This document shows, in pieces, positions 42,983 to 51,422 of a stretch of DNA of 64,000 bases. Under the pieces are notes generated by a model that worked only from the letters and a program-made list of their open reading frames with translations, had not been told where the DNA came from and ran no database searches. This DNA comes from Nitrosospira sp. Nsp2. GTDB lineage: Bacteria > Pseudomonadota > Gammaproteobacteria > Burkholderiales > Nitrosomonadaceae. The stretch spans positions 28,374 through 92,373 of the forward strand of contig NZ_QAOU01000011.1 of NCBI RefSeq assembly GCF_003050965.1, read 5' to 3'. Made by a program: the position numbers and the translations under genes. Positions within the stretch are counted from its first letter, which is position 1. The number at the start of each line of letters is the position of its first letter.

Positions 42983-43972
42983 ATGACGACTGAGCCCTCT
43001 CTTACGCTTGTTGCCGCACCGGCACTCGCATTCATCGTGACGCTCGCCTTGGTCCGGTGGTTGATCAAAGGCAATATTCCTGTGCTTGATCATCCTAACG
43101 CCCGGTCGCTTCACACTACCGCCATTCCCAGAACCGGGGGGCTGGGCCTGCTGGCGGGAATATTGGCTTCCTGGGCGCTGCTACCTGTCGCTCCGCCGCT
43201 GGTTGTCTGGCTCGCCGTTATCGCATTGGCATCGGTCTCGTTCGCCGACGATGTTTTTGATCTTCCAGTCTGGGTACGGCTGCTTATGCACGGTGTGTGT
43301 GCGGTCTGGTTCTCAACTTCGCTGATAGCCGACACCAATGGCTGGCTGATGGCGATTTCTGCCGCACTTGCAGTTACATGGATGCTAAATCTCTATAATT
43401 TCATGGATGGGTCCGACGGTTTAGCTGGAGGCATGACATTGATCGGCTTTGGCTGCTATGGCGTGGCTGCCTGGTTAGCTGGGGATGAGTCATTTGCCGT
43501 CGCAAATTTCTGCGTTGCCGCGTCCGCAGCAGCCTTTCTAGTGTTCAATTTCCACCCCGCGCGAATTTTTCTGGGCGATGCAGGCTCAATTCCGCTAGGG
43601 TTTCTGGCAGGAGCAATGGGCATCATAGGATGGATGAGCGGTAATTGGCCCCCGTGGTTGCCGCCGCTGGTGTTTTCGCCATTTATTGCTGATGCTTCTG
43701 TTACTCTCCTGAAACGGGGTTGGCGCGGTGAAAAGGTCTGGCAGGCGCATCGCGAGCATTACTACCAGCGCATGGTGCAACATGGAATGGGTCATCGCAA
43801 TACAGCGCTGCTCGCGTATCTACTCATGCTGGTCTCGGGTGCAAGCGCCGTGTGGGCAACGCGACAGGATCCTTCGGTTCAATATGGTGTCGGTATTGCT
43901 TGGTGCGGAGTTTATCTGATCATAATGTGTGCTTCTGACCACTATTGGGAACGCCGTTCCGGCGGCTCTTAG
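42983..43972 (+). CDS. undecaprenyl-phosphate sugar-1-phosphate transferase (WecA/WbpL-like)
   Basis: Polytopic inner-membrane enzyme, MraY/WecA family, that loads a sugar-1-phosphate on undecaprenyl phosphate to start O-antigen or exopolysaccharide units. The 329-residue protein has about ten spans, the Asp-rich FADDVFDLPVW motif, LYNFMDGSDGLAGG and the FLGDAGSIPLGFL motif, and a HREHYYQRMVQHGMGH cytoplasmic loop. The next gene, a WbpM-type dehydratase, begins two bases after its stop. This pairing matches WbpL-WbpM of Pseudomonas, where FucNAc/QuiNAc is the first sugar; the exact sugar here is unknown. Confidence 0.92.
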   Translation: MTTEPSLTLVAAPALAFIVTLALVRWLIKGNIPVLDHPNARSLHTTAIPRTGGLGLLAGILASWALLPVAPPLVVWLAVIALASVSFADDVFDLPVWVRLLMHGVCAVWFSTSLIADTNGWLMAISAALAVTWMLNLYNFMDGSDGLAGGMTLIGFGCYGVAAWLAGDESFAVANFCVAASAAAFLVFNFHPARIFLGDAGSIPLGFLAGAMGIIGWMSGNWPPWLPPLVFSPFIADASVTLLKRGWRGEKVWQAHREHYYQRMVQHGMGHRNTALLAYLLMLVSGASAVWATRQDPSVQYGVGIAWCGVYLIIMCASDHYWERRSGGS

Positions 43973-43973
43973 C

Positions 43974-45914
43974 ATGCCACTGCGTAATCCTAATATACGC
44001 ACAGTCATTGCCTTTGTTCACGACATCGCCGCGGCAGTCATGGCCTGGTGGCTCGCCTATCTGTTCCGCTTCAATTTCGACATCCCTCCCCTGTACCTGA
44101 CATCGCTGAAAGAGATTCTGCCATGGCTGGTACCGATACACGCGGCGGTATTCCTCTGGTTCGGTCTATATCGCGGGCTCTGGCATTACGCTAGCCTACC
44201 GGATTTAAAGCGGATCCTGTTTGCAGTCCTGGCATCCGCGGTTGTGGTGCCGCTGGGGTTGTTCATGGTGCAGAGACTCGAGGGTGTGCCCCGAACTGTG
44301 CCGTTGCTGGCCCCGATTCTGCTTCTGTTCGTCATGTGCGGCAGCCGCCTTGCGTACCGGTCGTGGAAAGAGCATCGGCTGTACGGTCAAAATAAAACGG
44401 AAGGCAATCTCGTCCTGGTGCTCGGAGCAGGCGATGCGGCAGTCACACTGCTTAAAGAACTCACCCGCAGCGTTCAGTGGAAGGTCGTAGGTTTACTGGA
44501 CGATGACCCCGCAAAACGGGGGCTGATGCTGCACGGTTTCAAAGTTCTTGGCCGGATCGACGAACTGCCGGTGATAACTCAAAGACTGGGGGTTGCACAC
44601 GCCATTATTGCGATGACCTCTTTTGTTCCCGACCGGCGGCAGTCTACCCGCTCTCAACCCGACCGGCGCAAGCCGGACCGGCTCCGCCGCGACCGCCGCC
44701 GAGCGCTGGAAATATGCGCAACTGCCGGGATAAAGGCGCTTACCGTCCCCTCGTATGAGGACCTGATAAGCGGCAAAATTACGGTGTCGCAAATCCGTAC
44801 TGTCGAACCCGAAGATTTGTTGGGGCGTGATCCGGTGATTCTGGACAGTGACGGCCTGCATGGCCTGCTGACCGGGAAAACGATATTGATAACAGGGGCG
44901 GGTGGCTCCATTGGCTCGGAATTGTGCCGCCAGATTCTCAAATTCGGACCGGGCCGCCTGGTTCTGTTTGAATTGAACGAATTTGCGCTCTACAACGTGG
45001 AGCAGGAATTCCAGTCAAATTTCCCGCACATTCCAATGGCCTTCACTATAGGCGATGTCAAAGATAAGGCGCGCCTGGACCAGATATTCTCACGATACAG
45101 GCCGGCGGTCGTGTTTCATGCCGCGGCGTACAAGCACGTTCCCCTCATGGAACTGGAAAACGCTTGGCAAGCCGTACTCAACAACGTTCTCGGCACCTAC
45201 GTTCTTGCCCAGGCTGCGATTGAGCATGGTGCGGAAAAATTCGTGTTAATTTCTACCGATAAGGCCGTTAACCCCACCAATGTGATGGGCGCCAGCAAGC
45301 GGCTCGCGGAAATGGTATGCCAGGCAGTGCAACAATCCGCGTCCGGATCAGTGCCGTCGGGTAGTCGTCTGCAAGTACCCGGCTTCGTCATGGTTCGCTT
45401 TGGCAATGTGCTCGGAAGCGCGGGCAGCGTCATTCCCAAATTTCGCGAGCAGATTGAAAAAGGGGGACCAATCACCGTCACTCATTCTGAGATAACGCGC
45501 TATTTCATGTCCATACCTGAAGCTGCGCAACTGGTCCTGCAAGCTGGACTGATGGGGGGAAACAATGGCGGCGGGGAGATCTTCGTGCTGGATATGGGCG
45601 AACCGGTGAGAATAGCCGATCTCGCACGAGACCTCATCCGTCTTTCCGGCCTGAGCGAGAACGACATACAAATCGTCTATAACGGGTTGCGCCCGGGAGA
45701 GAAGCTCTACGAAGAATTATTGGCCGATGATGAGAGCACCTTGCCCACACCTCATCCAAAATTGCGTATCGCGCAGGCACGTCAAATCGATAAACACTGG
45801 CTCGAGGATCTGCTGGCCTGGCTTCATGAGCATCCCGTGCTCAGTGACGAAGAGGTCAAACAGGAGTTGAAAAAATGGGTGCCGGAATACTCCCGGCAGG
45901 ACTCGTTACATTAA
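43974..45914 (+). CDS. membrane nucleotide-sugar 4,6-dehydratase (WbpM/CapD family)
   Basis: A 646-residue protein with four N-terminal membrane spans, a CoA-binding-like nucleotide fold and a C-terminal extended SDR domain (GAGGSIGSELC at the NAD site, STDKAVNPTNVMGASKR at the active site). In the family it converts UDP-GlcNAc to a 4-keto-6-deoxy product. It has an Arg/Asp/Pro-rich insertion at residues about 219-243 (repeating DRR/PDR units) and a Ser/Gly-rich insertion SASGSVPSGSRLQVP before FVMVRFGN. I begin at ATG 43974, two bases after the previous stop. Makes activated sugars for the WecA-like partner. Confidence 0.92.
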   Translation: MPLRNPNIRTVIAFVHDIAAAVMAWWLAYLFRFNFDIPPLYLTSLKEILPWLVPIHAAVFLWFGLYRGLWHYASLPDLKRILFAVLASAVVVPLGLFMVQRLEGVPRTVPLLAPILLLFVMCGSRLAYRSWKEHRLYGQNKTEGNLVLVLGAGDAAVTLLKELTRSVQWKVVGLLDDDPAKRGLMLHGFKVLGRIDELPVITQRLGVAHAIIAMTSFVPDRRQSTRSQPDRRKPDRLRRDRRRALEICATAGIKALTVPSYEDLISGKITVSQIRTVEPEDLLGRDPVILDSDGLHGLLTGKTILITGAGGSIGSELCRQILKFGPGRLVLFELNEFALYNVEQEFQSNFPHIPMAFTIGDVKDKARLDQIFSRYRPAVVFHAAAYKHVPLMELENAWQAVLNNVLGTYVLAQAAIEHGAEKFVLISTDKAVNPTNVMGASKRLAEMVCQAVQQSASGSVPSGSRLQVPGFVMVRFGNVLGSAGSVIPKFREQIEKGGPITVTHSEITRYFMSIPEAAQLVLQAGLMGGNNGGGEIFVLDMGEPVRIADLARDLIRLSGLSENDIQIVYNGLRPGEKLYEELLADDESTLPTPHPKLRIAQARQIDKHWLEDLLAWLHEHPVLSDEEVKQELKKWVPEYSRQDSLH

Positions 45915-45935
45915 CTCGGGTCGGTCATTCCCGAT

Positions 45936-47789
45936 TCAACATTGATCAGCTTCCGGAGACGTTCGGCGATAATCAAGCGCTACCACTTTTTCTGGTTTAA
46001 GCAAGGTTTGCGAAAATTTGGCGTAAGTGCGGTTGCGTACCAGCAACTCCGCATGACGGCCCGTGTCGACAATATGGCCTTCCTCAAGCAGCACTACGGA
46101 ATCAGCTCGTCGCAGGGTCGACAGCCGCGGGTCGATGACAAGTGTTGTGCGCCCTCTCGTCACGGCTTCCAAAGCTGCATCCACATAATGAGCGGATTCG
46201 GGGTCTACTGCATCGAATTTCTCGTCCAATAGCAGAATGGGTGGATCTTTTAACAAAGCTCGGGCAATCGCAATACGCAGCCGCTGATCACCTGAAAGTT
46301 TCTGCCCCTGTTCCCCAATCATTGTCTGCAACCCATGGGGCATTCTTCGGATAAATTCCGATGCATGCGCAGCTTGCGCCGCCGCGGTAATGTTTCCTTC
46401 TGTTGCCCGGCTCATGGCGCCAAAAGCAATGTTGGCTGCGATCGTGTCAGTAAACTCGGTTGCCCCAGCGGACACCAGTGCTATATTGGCGCGCAGGCTG
46501 CCCAGCGTGAGGCTACTCAGATCATGGCCGTCGAGAAGTATCTGCCCGCGTGTGGGGTTAAGGAAACGGGGCACGAGGTTCGTCAAAGTAGACTTTGCGC
46601 TGGAAGAATCCACTAGCGCCACCAATTCGCCGGGTTGGAGCGTCAACGTGATGTCCCGAAGCGGAGCATATGTTCCCATGCCGGGTCGGGAGCCGGCGCC
46701 TGCCTCGGACGTGGTGTCGGGGCCATTCTGCGGATCGGGACAGAAGCTGACGTGTACGAACTTCAACTCGCCGCGTGCTCGTTCAATGGCAATTGTTCCC
46801 TTGTCCGACTCGATGTCGTGGTCCAGCAGTGAAAAAACACTGTCGGCGGTACTCAACGAATGTTGCAACGATTCGTTCATCCCTGCGATTCGCCTTACCG
46901 GTTCCAAGAGCATTACCATACCCGCGGCTAAAGATGCAACCCCGCCGACCGTGATCTTATCCGCGAATGCATGCTGAGCCGCGACGTAGACGATGAAACC
47001 CATAACAACAGCAATTGATATCTGCACCAAGGGGACACCGAGGGACGCCATGGCCGTCCGCCTGGTCGCAGCATGGTGGATACGTTCCGCTTGCTTGCGC
47101 ATGCGTTCAATTTCGTACCCCTCCGCCCCGTAGAGTTTGACCACCTGGTAATTTTCAATAGACTTCTCTAAAACATTGGATAGGCTATCGGTCGTGTGCC
47201 CCACTTCCCGTGCTATTCCCTGCATCCGCTTTCCAGCCAATCTCATGATCAGCCAAATCGCTGATGCCATCGATAATGCGACCAACGCGAGGGTCCAATC
47301 GAGATAGAACATCCACCCCAGCAATCCAACAATGGTAAACGTGTCCCTGGCCAGCAAGGTCACCACGGCCGTAAAAGCTTCCGCGAACCGCGTAGCGCCG
47401 GATGTGATCAGGGAAAATACAGCAGCATTCGGACGGCCGGCATAGCAGCATGCTGGTAGCATCAGCAGCTTGTCGAACATCTCCACTCGTAAATCCATTG
47501 CCATTCTGCTGCCGATCCAATTGATGGCATACGTGCTAATGTGACCTGCCACGCCACGCACCGCAAATAACCCGACGATCGCCAGCAAAATCATTTGCAT
47601 CAATTCGAGGTTCTTTTCAGCAATAACGCTGTCCAGCATCGGTTGAATCAGCGCCACCAGCATGGGCACAGTAGCCGACATCACGACCAGGCTGCCCAGC
47701 GCCAGCATGAGCACCTCCCAATGAGGTGCAACATATCTCATTTGGCGGCGCCATAATTGGCCACTGGTGATTGTTTGCCTGTTTTGCAT
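45936..47789 (-). CDS. MsbA-like ABC exporter with degenerate nucleotide-binding domain
   Basis: A 617-residue half-transporter with the MsbA plan: six-span membrane domain (residues about 20-320) and an ATPase domain (about 340-605). The membrane domain looks ordinary. The ATPase domain departs at most catalytic motifs. Walker A reads DSSSAKST (residues 394-401), one residue shorter than the expected GxxGxGKST and with no Gly; the Lys remains. The Q-loop Gln is Ala441. The signature is LSGDQ (498-502) instead of LSGGQ. The switch His is Pro554 (VIDPRLST). A 17-residue Gly/Ser-rich insertion sits before PLRDI where the A-loop aromatic is expected. The Walker B Asp522-Glu523 is intact. The frame has no stop or shift. 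It is convergent with the WbpM-type gene; a BtuB-like gene precedes it on the same strand. Confidence 0.9.
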   Translation of the reverse strand: MQNRQTITSGQLWRRQMRYVAPHWEVLMLALGSLVVMSATVPMLVALIQPMLDSVIAEKNLELMQMILLAIVGLFAVRGVAGHISTYAINWIGSRMAMDLRVEMFDKLLMLPACCYAGRPNAAVFSLITSGATRFAEAFTAVVTLLARDTFTIVGLLGWMFYLDWTLALVALSMASAIWLIMRLAGKRMQGIAREVGHTTDSLSNVLEKSIENYQVVKLYGAEGYEIERMRKQAERIHHAATRRTAMASLGVPLVQISIAVVMGFIVYVAAQHAFADKITVGGVASLAAGMVMLLEPVRRIAGMNESLQHSLSTADSVFSLLDHDIESDKGTIAIERARGELKFVHVSFCPDPQNGPDTTSEAGAGSRPGMGTYAPLRDITLTLQPGELVALVDSSSAKSTLTNLVPRFLNPTRGQILLDGHDLSSLTLGSLRANIALVSAGATEFTDTIAANIAFGAMSRATEGNITAAAQAAHASEFIRRMPHGLQTMIGEQGQKLSGDQRLRIAIARALLKDPPILLLDEKFDAVDPESAHYVDAALEAVTRGRTTLVIDPRLSTLRRADSVVLLEEGHIVDTGRHAELLVRNRTYAKFSQTLLKPEKVVALDYRRTSPEADQC

Positions 47790-47967
47790 GGTATCTGGCA
47801 GAACCGGGAGAAGGCGAAGCCGCGAAATCTGGCAAAGCCATATTATGTCACCTGCTTTGGCAGGCGATAAGAGATGTCAGCTACCTCTCGCAGTTGAACA
47901 GGACCGTATCGCGCGGATAGGTGGAAGATCGCGGATACCCCGGCGATACCGTAGGCGCGAATGAACC

Positions 47968-50025
47968 TCAATTGAACTGATATTTTACGGTAAACCAGAC
48001 ATTGCGCTCGCGTGCGGGTAGCGCGTTGAAACTCGTGCCTGCCGAGTTACGAATTGCATAAGAAAAATACTTTTCATCGAACAGATTATTAACTGCCATG
48101 CTCAACAACAACTTATTCATCTGATGAGTGATTTTCAGATCCACCGTTACGTAGTCCGGCATACGTCGCGTCGCGGTGTTGGCCTGGTCGTTGTCGAGCA
48201 CCTGTTCGCCCACGTAATTCATGGTCGTCGCCAGATTGGTATTAGAACCGAGCCGAAACGAGCCTCCGGCAGCAGCCCTGTGGCGCGGCACCAACGGAAT
48301 GATGTTTCCTGAGACATCCACTCCCCCAAAGCTTCCCTCACGAAAACGCGCATCCGTAAATGTATAGTTTGCAAAGACATCGATGGCGCTGGTTACCGCC
48401 CAAGACCCCTCCAGTTCGAATCCTTGCCGCCGGGTTGGCGGTAAATTGATATTCGCGAAGAACAGGAAGGGGTCAATGTTGATGAAGCTGATTTCGTTGT
48501 TGAGATTGATCGAGTAAATTGAAGTGCGGGCACGTACCGGTCCTTGTTTGTAATCCACCCCAACCTCCCCTGTATAAGCGATTTGAGGCTCGAGTATTTT
48601 TACGAGCGGATCGAAGGCGGGCCCGCCGAATTGATTGTAGCTTTCGTCTACGGTCGCAATCCGGAAACTGCGGCCATACTTTCCGTAAAACGAGAAGAAA
48701 GCTCCCACGGGCTGGCGAAGACCCACATCATATGCGTAGACCGTGCGGCTCTGTCGATCGCCGGCGTAAGGCGCCGCACTGAGGCGGTCATCGGCACGGT
48801 TGTCCACCCACTGCAACCGCCCCCCGAGTGATAACACCGTACCTTTAGGCAACGTAGCGATGTGTTGCAAGTAAATCGCGCGGTTTTGCTGGGTAGCGAC
48901 AATATCGGCTTGTAGAATATTGGCTGATACTGCACCTGGTATCGTTTCCGGTCCGGTAAAACGCCTGGAGCGGTAATCCCACCACTCCAGATTTGCGCCC
49001 AATATCAGTTCATGATCCATGCTAAAGAACTGAAACGGCAATTTCACCCTCGGATTGAACAACCACACGTCCGAACGCGAATTGATGAATGACTTGGAGT
49101 TGAAGGAATCGATACTGTAATCGTCGAATAATGCCGTGCGATGGTTGTCGCGAAAGGAAAAATCCGCGGCAAAATCCCCGAATCTGTTGGAATGCTCCCC
49201 CCGAAGCGTTACATATGCGCCCTCGCGGGTGCTGTAATCCCGCGGCGTCGCGGTCCCTCTGCGGTCTGTCTGTAGTTGCGCTTCAGTGCGCGTGGCCGGC
49301 AGTCCCAGTTTCTGATCATCGACTCCAAACTTCAACAACGCCCGCCCGGTGGCAAAACGGTAGCGTAAATCTCCCTGCAGGTTCAGCTGATGCAAGGCAT
49401 TGTTGACACGATAGTTATCCGTTTCTAGTGCGTTACCCGTAAGCGCGAGGCCAAGGTTTTTTCCTGCCACGTCCAGCGTGCCTTTGGCTTCGGTCCCGCC
49501 GTAGCTGCCAAATGAAACGCCGCCGCTCCCGGACATCTGGCCGGAAGCGGCGGCTCGGGTGATGATATTAATTACTCCACCTGTGGCGCCACCTCCATAT
49601 GTGACAGCTCCGCTGCTTCGCAGCACCTCAATGCGTTCGATTGAACCAAGCGGAACCGTTGACCAGCGAATACCGACCAGCTCGTTTTCATTCATCCGCT
49701 GACCATCGAGCAGAACGAGCGTATTCTGATTGCCGGTAATGCCGAATCCGCGCAGATCGATCTGAGGATCGGGGCTGCCATCGACGTTGCGGGTATGGAT
49801 TCCCGCGAGTTGTTGCAGTAACTCCGGAAGGGTGGACGCAGCACTGTTTTTTATCTGCTCCGCGTTGATGATGGATACCCCGATGGGTAGCTTGTCAACA
49901 CGCTGGCTAAAGCGCGTGGCGGTTACCACGACTTCCTCAAGCGGTTTAGTTCCCGGATCGGCGGCCCGAACAGACCATGAAGATGATGTAAGCAGAAAAA
50001 CAGGGAGAAAGAATTTGCGCAACAT
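47968..50025 (-). CDS. btuB: BtuB-like TonB-dependent receptor under cobalamin riboswitch
   Basis: Outer-membrane transporter of 685 residues (from ATG 50025; a GTG at 50058 is possible). After a signal peptide ending near VRA-AD comes the TonB box (PLEEVVVTATR), plug domain (NTLVLLDGQRMNENELVGIRWSTVPLGSIERIEVLRSSGAVTYGGGATGGVINI, given here only as a region, about 95-150), and a barrel ending in Tyr-Gln-Phe-Asn. The substrate call rests on the cobalamin riboswitch at about 50161-50405 in its leader. The next gene on the same strand, 178 bases downstream, is the odd ABC exporter; I see only a weak hairpin without U-run between them, so read-through is possible. Confidence 0.85.
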   Translation of the reverse strand: MLRKFFLPVFLLTSSSWSVRAADPGTKPLEEVVVTATRFSQRVDKLPIGVSIINAEQIKNSAASTLPELLQQLAGIHTRNVDGSPDPQIDLRGFGITGNQNTLVLLDGQRMNENELVGIRWSTVPLGSIERIEVLRSSGAVTYGGGATGGVINIITRAAASGQMSGSGGVSFGSYGGTEAKGTLDVAGKNLGLALTGNALETDNYRVNNALHQLNLQGDLRYRFATGRALLKFGVDDQKLGLPATRTEAQLQTDRRGTATPRDYSTREGAYVTLRGEHSNRFGDFAADFSFRDNHRTALFDDYSIDSFNSKSFINSRSDVWLFNPRVKLPFQFFSMDHELILGANLEWWDYRSRRFTGPETIPGAVSANILQADIVATQQNRAIYLQHIATLPKGTVLSLGGRLQWVDNRADDRLSAAPYAGDRQSRTVYAYDVGLRQPVGAFFSFYGKYGRSFRIATVDESYNQFGGPAFDPLVKILEPQIAYTGEVGVDYKQGPVRARTSIYSINLNNEISFINIDPFLFFANINLPPTRRQGFELEGSWAVTSAIDVFANYTFTDARFREGSFGGVDVSGNIIPLVPRHRAAAGGSFRLGSNTNLATTMNYVGEQVLDNDQANTATRRMPDYVTVDLKITHQMNKLLLSMAVNNLFDEKYFSYAIRNSAGTSFNALPARERNVWFTVKYQFN

Positions 50026-50047
50026 GCCAACAGTATTTACTTGTATT

Positions 50048-50066
50048 GGTGAACCCACCGTTCACC
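50048..50066 (-). promoter_or_regulatory. perfect hairpin just before BtuB-like start codon
   Basis: 7-bp stem (GGTGAAC / GTTCACC) and 5-nt loop in the leader, 22 bases before ATG 50025, and covering the possible GTG start at 50058. It could sequester the translation start under control of the upstream riboswitch. Confidence 0.5.
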
Positions 50067-50160
50067 ATGTCCTCAACAAGAAAATACCGCGGAGATGCCT
50101 TGAGCGAAAAAAGATATCGATCAGGATACCGCCCCACGCGATATTTCCGTACTCACGTGA

Positions 50161-50405
50161 GGCCGGTATCCGGGCTCGCAGGACTTGGCATATCGTCATC
50201 CCATGAACTGGAGAGTTCACAGTGACGTCACAGAACAGCGACCAAGCCATGCGAGGACTCGTCTAGTTCGTGATACGCCCACACCTGCTTACCGTTGCGG
50301 GGGCAGCCCAGGCATCCAGAAAACTCTAATACGTCCCACGCGAAGCGTCGAATTCGTTCAGAGTTTCCCACCTGGTTCCCGTTTAACTCGGCCGTAACAC
50401 GGCCG
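50161..50405 (-). promoter_or_regulatory. cobalamin riboswitch
   Basis: On the minus strand the leader of the TonB receptor has the hallmark B12-box-like core GGCTGCCCCCGCAACGGTAA (50308-50289), the upstream GGGAACCAGGTGGGAAACTC region, and the 3' segment AGCCCGGATACCGGCC (50176-50161). The 5' end is set near the CGGCCG-TAACA-CGGCCG hairpin (50389-50405). The downstream platform may be the run from 50160 to 50100 (a weak ATATCG/CGATAT stem then CTTTTTT) or the hairpin at 50048-50066. This is standard for btuB-type genes. Confidence 0.88.
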
Positions 50406-50584
50406 TAGCACCTCAAACGTGGCGGGATTCTACCAGAACAAAGCAACCTTGGTCTGAATCGTTGAGATGGAGTCCGCAATCCAGTTTGCTTACAACAGAG
50501 TATAGTAAGGTGGAGCTGGAAACCACATTTAAAAAATCCTGTTATCAGTTGACTTGACAGGGATTTCGCAACTATAGTGGGCTA

Positions 50585-50785
50585 ATGGAATCGGAACTGA
50601 GCGCGCTGGAAGAAAAAATTGAACAATTCGTGCGCCTATGTCAGCAACTGAGGTCGGAGAACATCCAACTTCGCCAACAACTGGCAAGCACGATCAGCGA
50701 AAACAAGCATCTGGCAGAAAAAATAGATACCGCCTCCTCCCGTCTTGAAGCCCTCCTGACAAGACTCCCTGGAAGCGAAGAATGA
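50585..50785 (+). CDS. ZapB-like coiled-coil cell division protein (TIGR02449 type)
   Basis: A 66-residue, entirely helical, heptad-rich protein (LEEKIEQFVRLCQQLRSENIQLRQQLA). It matches the small family found directly before zapA in beta- and gammaproteobacteria. Its stop overlaps the zapA ATG (ATGA), so they are translationally coupled. It likely joins the FtsZ-ring accessory layer with ZapA; direct evidence for this is from related proteins only. Confidence 0.85.
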   Translation: MESELSALEEKIEQFVRLCQQLRSENIQLRQQLASTISENKHLAEKIDTASSRLEALLTRLPGSEE

Positions 50786-51090
50786 ACACTGGCAAAACCA
50801 TGGATGTGAACATCATGGGGCGCGAATTCCGCGTAGTCTGCCCGGACGAAGAACGCGAAGAGCTACTGGAAGCGGTCACTTATCTTAACAACAGGATGCG
50901 CGAAATCCGTGAGAGCGGAAAGGTTGTCGGGTCCGAGCGCATCGCGATCATGGCGGCACTCAACATCACGCATGAATTGCTCACCGCAAAGACCCGGGAG
51001 GGGTTTGACACGGAAGAATTTAGGCGTAGAATCGTTCGCATGCAGACAGCGCTTGATGCGGTAATGCCGGAACAGGACAAACTGTTCTAG
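50782..51090 (+). CDS. zapA: cell division protein ZapA
   Basis: A 102-residue FtsZ-ring bundling protein. The N-terminus has the typical MGREFRVVCPDEEREELLEAVTYLNNRMREI globular part, and the C-terminus is a long helix for coiled-coil tetramer formation. It follows the ZapB-like frame with a four-base overlap and precedes 6S RNA, the usual zapA-ssrS arrangement. Confidence 0.93.
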   Translation: MNTGKTMDVNIMGREFRVVCPDEEREELLEAVTYLNNRMREIRESGKVVGSERIAIMAALNITHELLTAKTREGFDTEEFRRRIVRMQTALDAVMPEQDKLF

Positions 51091-51140
51091 TCCACGTTAC
51101 TTAACCTTAAGCCAGCCGGAATAAATTTTTCATTTGGATT

Positions 51141-51156
51141 CCCCAGGGTACTGGGG
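51141..51156 (+). repeat. short hairpin between zapA and 6S RNA
   Basis: CCCCAG-GGTA-CTGGGG, a perfect 6-bp stem with a 4-nt loop, without a following U-tract. Could end zapA transcription weakly or be part of the 6S precursor leader. Confidence 0.35.
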
Positions 51157-51201
51157 GTTATCTGACCCGAATCGGCTCAGGTAAAAAATGATGAGAGTTG
51201 T

Positions 51202-51376
51202 TCCCTGCGGTGTTCGTTTTTGGCCTATATTCTTTGAACCAACTTTTTAAGAATTGGTTGCAAGCCAACGTGATGCTGTTGTGCGCGTCCTATACGGAAG
51301 CGCCTGATGCGTCCGGCAGGTGACCGCCTTGGACCTTAAGGTTCAAGATTAATGGCCTGACGGCATTTGCGGGGAC
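51202..51376 (+). ncRNA. ssrS: 6S RNA
   Basis: The region downstream of zapA has the hallmark 6S features: the 5' TCCCTGCGGTGTTCG strand pairs with the 3' CGGCATTTGCGGGGA strand to close the molecule, and the CGCCTTGGACCTTAAGGTTCAAG hairpin (listed here in part) matches the 3' side of known 6S RNAs. It is about 175 nt, normal length. 6S RNA mimics an open promoter and binds sigma70 RNA polymerase in stationary phase. It is followed by a perfect terminator at 51384-51422. The gene for 5-formyltetrahydrofolate cyclo-ligase, often next, is absent here. Confidence 0.93.
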
Positions 51377-51383
51377 CTTATTA

Positions 51384-51422
51384 GGTAACAAAAAAAGCGG
51401 CTTTGCCGCTTTTTTTGTTACC
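51384..51422 (+). terminator. intrinsic terminator of 6S RNA (18-bp perfect stem)
   Basis: GGTAAC-A7-GCGGC, TTT loop, GCCGC-T7-GTTACC: 18 consecutive base pairs with a 3-nt loop. The U-tract follows GCCGC, so it ends the plus-strand 6S transcript, and by symmetry it can also stop minus-strand transcripts. Confidence 0.9.

Noticed and set aside
49946..50137. short frame starting before the BtuB-like gene in another frame
   Set aside because: It overlaps the riboswitch platform and receptor start, with no protein character.
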